A DNA stretch of 64,000 bases from the NCBI GenBank assembly GCA_024364735.1, contig JAGFNQ010005654.1, forward strand, positions 62,001 to 126,000, in the 5' to 3' direction. This stretch comes from Boesenbergia rotunda (lineage: Eukaryota; Streptophyta; Magnoliopsida; Zingiberales; Zingiberaceae). Shown here in pieces: positions 56,465 to 64,000 of the stretch. The number at the start of each line of letters is the position of its first letter. Positions within the stretch are counted from its first letter, which is position 1. The position numbers were made by a program, and so were the translations under genes. The notes beneath the pieces were generated by a model. The model was not told the DNA's origin. It worked only from the letters and a program-made list of their open reading frames with translations, and did no database searches.

Positions 56465-58004
56465 TGTAGGACCGATGCACGCGAGAGGGGGGGGGGGTGA
56501 ATCACGTGACTTTTAAAAACTTCGTTATAAAATCAGAGTCGATAGAAAATTGTACGATGCTTTTTATAACGTGCGCAGCGGAAAAATTAAAACGAAATGC
56601 GAAAGCGAAAAATAAAAAAAATTACACGAGGAGTTTTACTTCGTTCGGAGCCTTCGCCGACTCCTACTCGAAGGCCCACGTTCCTTGAACCTTTCCTGTG
56701 GGCAATCCACTAAAAACCTCTATCAACAAACTACCGATAGAGTGATTCGAATACAAGATTGGGCGGAAGTGTAACATCCCTACACTTCCCCCTTAAATAA
56801 TTTAAGTGCAGAAAAAAAATCGTTACCCAACACTTAGATTTATCTGAAGCAGCTTGGGTGTTGGGAGCGATCTTCCAGCAGCGGTCGGACAGCGTCGAGT
56901 CAAAGCACAAACCGCAGCAGAGGAGCGTGGAAGCAAGAGAGCGCCAAAGCTTGAACCAGAATCAAATTTTCTTATCTGTTAGAGGGCTTGCTTGCTTCTA
57001 TTTATAGTGCCTCGATGCATGATCTTCTCAGCTCAAATTTTATCCATCAACAAGATAAAATAATTAAAAAAAAAGATAATGTTTCTATCCTTTGCTTCAA
57101 TTAAGAAAATAATTTAAATAAAATATAAATACAGAATACTGAAAAGTTAACCGAGAGGTTTTATCCTCTTACAATTTTATTAATAATTTAAAAGGAGATT
57201 TTATCCTTCCAGCTAAGCTTTACGTGAGAATTTTAAGCATTAGTAGGAATAATTTTATTCTCTAAAAAGAAGGAAATGCGAATAATTTAAATGATAATTT
57301 ATCCTCCACCAAGGCTTTAGATAAGGAATAATTTTATAAAATTCAACTACAAAATCTAATTAAATAAATTTTGTAAAATAGAGTTAATGCATTTAGAATC
57401 TAATTAAATAAATTCTGTAAAAATAGAGTTAATGCATTTAGAATCTAATTAAATAAATTCTGTAAAAATAGAGTTAATGCATTTAGAATCTAATTAAATA
57501 AATTCTGTAAAATAGAGTTAATGCATTTAGAGTTAATTAGACCCCGTCCAAACCTGGATAAGGATCTAACCAGGACTCAACCGAGGTCACCAAAATGGGC
57601 CTAAGTTGGACCGCGCCTACAGTCCTAAAATAGGACCCGTCCTCACTGGTTCGCTCCTCCAGTGACTTACCTCACTTACCTCGTGCAGCTCTACTCAACT
57701 TCTTAACCCACCAGGTCTTCCTGCCAGGGCTCAACCACCCTGGTCTTTTTGCCAAGTTTCAACCAACTTGGGCTTCAGCCAGTTGTCAGGCCCCGTGAAC
57801 CCAACTGGACTTCTCGCCAGGACTCAACCACCCTGGACTTCCTGCCAAGACTCAACCACCCTGAACTTCAGCCTGGTGTCAGGTCCTAAGTCTTTCAACC
57901 CTACACACTTAGTAAAGAGGTCAAAACCAAAAGCAAGTCTAACTTTAACCTATTTGTCATTCATCAAAACTCAGGTTTAACTATTAGTGCAAATTGCACC
58001 AACA
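56465..58004 (-). mobile_element. solo LTR S (copia-type)
   Basis: 1540 bp on the minus strand from TGTTGGTGCAATTTGC to GGTCCTACA. Flanks CTGTG (58005-58009) and ATGTG (56460-56464) form a 5-bp TSD with one mismatch. It holds a 45-bp tandem repeat (57353-57540) and GC-rich CCAGG-AACCACCCTGG repeats (57700-57870). Ends resemble the LTR at 1063-2583. Confidence 0.85.
57353..57540 (-). repeat. 45-bp tandem repeat, four copies
   Basis: Four nearly identical units of about 45 bp containing TCTAATTAAATAAATT and GAGTTAATGCATTTAG. Confidence 0.9.
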
Positions 58005-58527
58005 CTGTGTAGAGTGCGTTGTACTACCGTGGAAGTTACAGTACTTCTTCGGTGGTTCGGGCTTCGCGGTGTCGACCGTCTCCACCAGTCACTTCTTACT
58101 AGCCCAGTGGTCCTTCCCAAAGCGAGGATCCTTTGTCCGAGCTGGTGCGGGTAGTTCTCTTCTATCGGACCGTACCGAGATTGGCGTAGGGGCTCCGGCT
58201 AGATCTTTGCAGCGAGCGTGCTGCACCACTTCGATGTTGACGTGCTTGATGGAGCACCCCAATAAATCATCAAAACTGGTTGGCGGCTTCTTCACTAGTG
58301 ATTGAAAGAAGTCGCCTTCGGAGAACCCCTGCGTGAAGGTGCTGATGAGGATCTCTGAAATAGAGATTGACACATCTTGAGCCACCCGATTGAACCACTG
58401 GATATAGTCCTTCAGTGGTTCTTTCGCCTTCTGCTTGAGGTCGAAAAAATCAATGTCGTCTTCTAGTATCGCTGGCTGCTGGAGATGATGGAACAGGGTA
58501 TGGCTCGGTGGGTTCCCTAAGTGAACA
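58005..58527 (-). pseudogene. gag: Tat-like gypsy gag, middle part
   Basis: Minus-strand sequence encodes LKDYIQWFNRVAQDV, EILISTFTQGFSEG, KKPPTSFDDLLG and NFHGSTTHS. It matches the element A gag at 5290-5690 closely in protein sequence. It is cut on the right by the C-family LTR at 58528 and on the left by solo LTR S. Confidence 0.85.
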
Positions 58528-59420
58528 CGGGGTCAAACATGAGAGACCTCTCCATGTCTATGGATTAAAAAATTTAACCCGAATGGAGACCCGTCTCCCA
58601 AACGACCGTCTCATCATCGTATCAATTGATTCAAGCTACAACTTAGTAAAACTCAAGAGTAAGACCTTATAACTTTCGAATCAATTGACCGCGAAAAAGA
58701 TGACAAGCGGATCGTCAATTTTTGTGTTTATCTTCGGGGTCCATGACATAATTAATTATCCTACAATTAATTGACGATCAATTAACGATCAATGATAACT
58801 AATTAATAACACATGCAATAACAAAATATCACATGATATAATAAAGAAAACAAAGAGGAGCCAAAGAGAGATATACCTCATCTTTTACCTCGTAGTCTTC
58901 TACCATATGACCCTCCCTCCTTGGACGTCGTGTGGGCGGCGATCTACCAAGACGCGGAGTCAACAAAGGCTATCAAAACCACCGTCTTCATTCCTCTTCC
59001 AATCACCAACACAAACCCTAGCACTTAGGGTTTTCCTGTCGGCTAACTCCTCCACCTCCTTGATGCCGCCGGCGCCTATCCCTTCTCCAAGGGATTGCTG
59101 GCCACAAGATGGTGGATGGAAGAAGAAGAAGACAATAAAGAAGTGGAGAAAGAGAGAAAGAATCTCTTCTTCTTCCCCACAAACCCCCGAAAACCCTAGA
59201 TCACTACTCCTTCACTGTCGACGCTAAGAAGGATGAAGAACCTCTTTTCCAGCATCTGACTGCCTCCTTCCTTTGCTCCCAGCTTGTGCACGGTAGAGAG
59301 AAGGATGTGAAGAAGAAAACTAGAGAAGTAGAAGAAGAAGAGAGGATCACTTCTTCTCCTCACACCTGGCGCCGCAAATCACCAAGGATCGCCGCCGGCA
59401 ACCCTTCTCCTTCTCTCGCC
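58528..59420 (-). mobile_element. C-family copia LTR fragment
   Basis: The reverse complement matches 37140-37645 of the copia C LTR (for example TGTCATGGACCC and GAGACGGTCG) down to GACCCCGTG. Only the 3' part remains; the B-family LTR at 59421 truncates it. The left boundary is approximate within a few bases. Confidence 0.8.
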
Positions 59421-61667
59421 TGTTAGTAATATGAGAGAAGTGTCCTAAGGCAATCGCCTTATGATTGCAATCATTTACTTTAATAAATGAATATTCACTA
59501 TTTGAGTATACATGTTCGTGTATTTGATTGAGATCTTAAACTCATTTACTGAATGTCCGCAATACAATTCACAACATGAGAGAATTTGTGATGAATTCAC
59601 AACTAGTGATTATCTCTACATGTGCAATTGTGAAGTATTGAAATTGTCCCTAGTCGATGAATTAATAAATACGGACACTATCAATTCTATTGAGACTAGC
59701 ATGGGTTATTCTCTAATCAGCTGATTCTCACTGGCTGGTGACATTGGGATGTCCGGAGATAAACATGAATGCTAGTTAAGGGAACTAGTTCATTGGAGTG
59801 ACTGGCTGTAAAACTTCATATGGTAATCTACATATAGATATGTCAATAATGTTCTTACTGCAGCTTAAGTGCGATGTTCCTTTGACTTCCGGTGTTCAAG
59901 TCATCTTGGTCATGAAGACTTATACTTTGACATCTTAAGCAAGCATCTCCAAGGAGGTGTGGACCCAGGATGATTGGGTATAAGCCGAAGTGCACGATGA
60001 TGTTTGAACAGCCTACAAAGGATTCACCACTCCTTGCGAGGAGATGTATACACAAGGCCTATCGTCGGATTGTTACTCGAAGCCTCTGGCCAGAGCATCA
60101 CATGTTCCGAGTATGAATCTCTCAGAAACATGAGAGTAATTAGAATCCGTTGGACGAGAAAGACATTACTTGGGCTAGGTGTGACGTAGTCAGCCTAGTG
60201 GGGACTGACACACATAGACCGTGTCCTGAACCAAGTGAGTATAAGATGGTGAAGGGAATGAGGTACGATTCATTAAAGTTGCTGAAGGGTTTCAGAATTA
60301 TTTCTGAGGTCAACCGTTGATCTTTCGATTAATTGGGGATTATGATGTACTACTAGGTGCCACTCATGATCATTCTATAATTGGTTGATTATAGATGGCC
60401 AACATAAATCGAAAGCCTATTTAGTCACACGCACTACGAGTGATCCGAGGGATTTAAAATGAGTTGAAAATTGGATTTTTCGATCAAGAGAGATAAGTCG
60501 AATCTGAATTTTTCAGAGATGCATCGGAAGCATAAAATGGCTAAGTCTTTTGATGACTTATTGGACGAATTAAATGAGTTTAATTCGTATGGTTTTAGCT
60601 TGGGTTTGGCCTGCCAAAGAGGGTCCCCACCCTCTTTGTTTGGCCAGCCACAACAAAAGGGTAAAACCAAATTTTTGGTTCAAATTATAAAATAAACCGA
60701 GCGTGGTTTGTTTTGTAAAATTATGGATAAAATAAATTTATATAAAGAAATTTATATAAAGAAATTTATATAAAGAGATTTATTTTTCATGGAAATTAAA
60801 ATGAACCATGGATTGGTTTATTTTATTTTATAAAATCAATAATGGATTGATTTACCATGATAAAGAAATTTATATAAAGAAATTTATATAAAAAAATTTA
60901 TATAAAGAAATTTCTTCCCATAAGAAAAGGGAGACATGGTTGTTTTTATCATAAATTAAATTATGATAAAAACCTGGCATGATGAAATAATTCATAGAAA
61001 AATTTATATGATAAATTTCTTATGAAAATTTATTCCATAAAAAGGAGACTTGGCGATTGAGAGGCTACTATATAAAGGAACCAAGGCAAGGCTTGGAAAT
61101 CAATCTAAGAGATCAAGGAATAAGGCCTCTCTCTCTCCCTCTCTCTCTCACCCTCCTCTAGTGCCGCCGGCCCTAGAGGCACTCCCTTTGTTGCCGTGAG
61201 CTTCATCCACCAAGCAGCTGCCGAAGAAGAAGAAGAAGCGGGCGCAACTCCTTCCTTCCTCCCGGAATCTTGATTCCGTTCTTCGTTTGGTGGTTAGTCT
61301 TCCCATCTCTCTCTTGGTATTCTTGTCGTGCCTTTGGAGAATCTAGTAGTTCTTGTCGGCACAAAACTCGTGGCTTTGCGAAGTCATCCCGAAGAAAACT
61401 CGGCATGGACGCGAATAGAGGGGGAACTTCCAAGGGACGCTTACGGTTGGATCTCGTCCCTTCCTTCGAGTTACGCGAGGTATTAAGTAAATTAGTTTAC
61501 TTTCTGCAAAATTTTAATATATGATCATGTCTACACAATATAAGGTTGCATGCTTAGATGTGTGGTTAAATAATTTGAGAAATTATTTATGCTAAATCTT
61601 CCACTGCACGTAATTAATTTTAAAATTACGAACCCGCATCCATGTCAACATGCACCTAGTCCCAACA
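59421..61667 (+). mobile_element. 5' LTR of a second B-family copia element (B2)
   Basis: 2247 bp from TGTTAGTAATATGAGAG to AGTCCCAACA, followed by a primer site. TATATAAA at 61069-61076. ATTTATATAAAG repeats lie at 60740-60910. It is in the opposite orientation to element B. Confidence 0.9.
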
Positions 61668-61668
61668 G

Positions 61669-61680
61669 TGGTATCAGAGC
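61669..61680 (+). promoter_or_regulatory. primer-binding site of B2 (initiator tRNA-Met)
   Basis: TGGTATCAGAGC one base after the LTR end. Confidence 0.92.
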
Positions 61681-62633
61681 CGGTTAGTGTTCGACATAAT
61701 CATATAATTGTTTTGCGGAAAACTTTGTCATGATCTCAATTTTGGAAAATTTTTCAATTATGGAAACTTTTCAATTATGATAAATTTTAGATTTAGGAAT
61801 TTCAAAGTTTGGAAATCCTCATGAAATTTTACAAACTTTTGAAATATCCTAGTTTCTGAAATTTTATGATAATTGTGAAAACATTCCATATTTGGAAACT
61901 TTCCAATTTTAGAAATTTCATATTTTGAAAATTTTCTAATTTTGGAAATATGTAAGTTTTCTTTGTACCAGAAACTTACAATTATTCTGAAAATCTATTA
62001 TGGAAATCTCGCAATTTTGGGCACTTTCTTTTAAGAAAGTCTATACAAATTTATGGATCATTAATTGACAATTAAATTCGAATTGTTTTTAAATTATTAA
62101 CAAAATTCTTTACTTTGGAGAGTGCCTCGGGGAGCCACCCAAATTAAAGTTAGTTGTTGTAATTTAATTTCCTATTTTGAATAAAATTGTCATGTTTAAC
62201 TTGGCTACGCCTCGGGGAGCGGGCCAAATTAGATTTACAACAAATTTATTTTCTTTGGGTATCTGAGCCTCGGGGAGCCACCCAAAGATATTAATTTGTT
62301 GTAATTAATTAGTCCATAAATAAAATATGTAATCAAATCTTGGAAATTTTGAGGTGATTCGCAAACGATAATTTCCTTATTTGATTTAAGAGGTGATGCA
62401 CTTACATATTGTTGTCTCCAAAATTAATTAGGAAAATTGTTTGCTATAGAGTTTTCTTAAATAAGATTTTTATGAAAATAATATGTGGTTGAATTAAGGG
62501 AATGTGTCTCTTAATTTAATAAGATTTGATTTAGAGAAATCAAAGTCTTAAACATATTATTTCGAAAATTGTTTCCCAAAACAATTCCTTGAATAAAGTA
62601 TGAAATAAGAATTAGGAAATCCGGTTCCTAATT
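61681..62633 (+). other. leader of B2 with triplicated hairpin
   Basis: AT-rich leader homologous to 11643-13298 (minus). Three CCTCGGGGAGC hairpins lie at 62113-62146, 62200-62230 and 62254-62286. It is interrupted after CCGGTTCCTAATT by a CACTA-like end; the gag is not in the window. Confidence 0.75.
62113..62286 (+). repeat. triplicated leader hairpin of B2
   Basis: Basal stems TTTGG/CCAAA, TTGGC/GCCAA and TTTGGG/CCCAAA enclose the conserved CCTCGGGGAGC. The stems differ between copies but stay complementary. Confidence 0.7.
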
Positions 62634-62965
62634 CACTATAAGAAAAAAGACCTATTGTAACATTTATTTTATGACACTTAATAGTAAATGTCATTATAAA
62701 CTATTTATAATGACACTTATTAAAATCGTTTAATTTTATAAATAAAATATCTGATTAGATTCTTTATCATGACACATTTTATAAATGTCATTATAAATTA
62801 ATCATATCAGCATTATAAATTAATCAAAATTATTTAATTTGTTTAACATAAATTTTGTGTAAAATACATTTTCTGGATTCTGAAAATATTTACGGGAAGA
62901 TTGGCAGTTAATTTAGAATTATTTAAGGAAAAGTTTAAATTTTAGAATTTAATATATATATATAT
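62634..62965 (+). mobile_element. probable CACTA transposon end
   Basis: CACTATAAGAAAAAAG resembles the CACTACAAGAAAA terminus of plant CACTA (En/Spm) transposons. It is followed by inverted subterminal motifs ATGACACTT and AAATGTCAT. No transposase is present and the other end is missing because a gypsy LTR starts at 62966. A MITE of another type is possible. Confidence 0.45.
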
Positions 62966-63131
62966 TGTAACGCCCCAAAATTCCCATTTTTAGTTCTTAA
63001 AGTCCTTAGAATTATTTAAAAATGGTTTAGAAATATTCTAGATATTTTTTGGAATTTTTAGAATATTTTTATGAAATTTTCTTAGTCCGTTTAGTATTTT
63101 TGAAAAAGGAAAAACGTTAAAGGGCAGCAGG

Positions 63132-63182
63132 GGGTTCGAACCCGCAACCACCGGAAGAGCAAGCACGCGCGTGACCGGCCAA
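63132..63182 (-). other. antisense tRNA-like sequence in terminal gypsy LTR
   Basis: GGGTTCGAACCC (63132-63143) matches the tRNA B-box sequence GGTTCGANNCC, and minus-strand TTGGCCGGTCACGCG (63168-63182) is a weak A-box/D-arm candidate upstream of it. It occupies a place comparable to the tRNA-like sites of U1 and D. Confidence 0.35.
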
Positions 63183-63194
63183 GAGGGAACCAAG

Positions 63195-63218
63195 GAGACG
63201 GAGCGTTTCGTCCGTCTC
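63195..63218. repeat. perfect 8-bp stem hairpin
   Basis: GAGACGGA (63195-63202) and TCCGTCTC (63211-63218) flank an eight-base loop. Confidence 0.7.
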
Positions 63219-64000
63219 GACGAGAAGAACACGTAGGCGCGGACGGTTCGTAGAGATTTCAAGCTTCTCCCGAGCCCTAGACGTCAATTTTGGTTGTATG
63301 TTCAAGGAAACCAATGTAAGTACTGCTCACCTGCAGTAAGAGGCGGTTTTTCCGCAAGAATTTCCCTTAAAAGTTTTTAAAAGAGATATTTCCTTTTTGT
63401 TTAAGTTTTTGCATGTGATCTTAGTTCATTATATGCTTGTATAAGTTTGATAAAGCACCCTATGTGAGATTAGGGGCTAAGAAAGTTATGAGAAAAGAAA
63501 AGAGAAGATAAAGATAAGAAAAGAAAAGGCCAAGGCCTTAAGAAATCCCCAAAAGTCAAGACTTAGGGATTTTAGCACGCAAGGTGCTCGAGAAAATGCC
63601 AAGGCATTTACAGATAAGAAAGAAAAGAAAGAAAAGCTATTTTATTTTCTAAGGCCAGTACCCGGCGTCCAAGGGCGTCGTTAATGAAATCCAGGTGTCC
63701 AATTCCAAGGTCTTAGCCCTGGTAGACCAAGGTATGCTCTATTAGGATTGGTGGCTCGCTACCCCAACCTTTTAGGGAACGCGCATGAGATGGTACTTAC
63801 GTCTTCAGTGGATCCAAGTGATTATTATTTTCAAGTATATGCTTTAGCAAAGTTTCTAAAGTTTAAAGAGTTTTCAAAAAGTTAAAGAATAACTAAAGTT
63901 TTAAGTTGAGCCAAGAAAAGTAAATTGAGATTTATTAATGCTTGAGTATGCATGTTTTGAGTTATACATGTTCTTAGTTTTCTTTCAAGCATACAAGTAT

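Larger units (their letters stand above)
62966..64000 (+). mobile_element. gypsy LTR, partial, running off the window
   Basis: Starts TGTAACGCCCCAAAATTCC. It shares the phrase GGTGGCTCGCTACCCCAA and GGGAACGCGCATGA with U1, so it is a related Del/Tekay-like LTR. It carries an antisense tRNA-like sequence (63132-63182) and a hairpin (63195-63218). Whether it is solo or part of an element cannot be seen. Confidence 0.75.

Overview
The window is plant nuclear DNA made almost entirely of nested LTR retrotransposons and their debris. Evidence: initiator-tRNA-Met primer sites (TGGTATCAGAGC) next to LTR ends, Ty1/copia and Ty3/gypsy gag and pol fragments of plant type, 5-bp target-site duplications (TSDs), long AT-rich LTRs and pervasive in-frame stops. 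I found no host gene, rRNA, functional tRNA or CRISPR array. The species cannot be named from the sequence; a large, repeat-rich angiosperm genome, perhaps a monocot, fits best.

Layout. 1-2583: 3' tail and 3' LTR of a copia-type element. 2584-5940: start of a Tat-like gypsy element A (+), its gag split by solo LTR T1 (3053-4836). 5941-13298: copia element B on the minus strand (3' LTR, broken pol, gag remnant, leader), cut at a single N (13299). 13300-18459: gag-only element E1 (-), with an intact 528-codon gag. 18460-22746: gag-only element E2 (+), truncated at both ends. 22747-30842: gag-only element E4 (+), with both LTRs, a decayed gag and a second ORF behind its own internal promoter. 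30843-34405: gag-only element E3 (-), cut inside its second ORF by E4. 34406-37648: 3' part of copia element C (+). 37649-58527: an old Tat-like gypsy element (-), split by three insertions: solo LTR U1 (40212-43173), solo LTR T2 (43488-56392) and solo LTR S (56465-58004). T2 contains a whole Del/Tekay-like gypsy element D (43829-54821), and the 5' LTR of D contains a solo B-family LTR (45964-47725). 58528-59420: C-family LTR fragment (-). 59421-62633: B-family 5' LTR and leader (+). 62634-62965: probable CACTA transposon end. 62966-64000: start of another gypsy LTR.

Most interesting biology. Four SIRE-like copia elements (E1-E4) show gag but no pol. In E4 and E3 the gag is followed by a second transcription unit built the same way in both: CG-centred palindromes, TATA box, leader, ATG, a few codons, a 5' splice site, a short intron, then an ORF. 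In E4 that ORF looks like the plant-transposon-protein type. The same family-specific palindromes sit just upstream of the LTR TATA boxes: AATCGATT in E1, CAGTCGACTG in E2 and E3, GGGCGCCC in E4. The copia B leader carries a triplicated hairpin whose basal stem shows compensatory changes. Three gypsy LTR families carry an antisense tRNA-like sequence in U3, upstream of the TATA box in the two families where a TATA box is visible.

Function. Apart from the E1 gag and the RNase H-integrase-chromodomain part of D, the coding sequences are broken. Any movement of E1-E4 would need enzymes supplied in trans.
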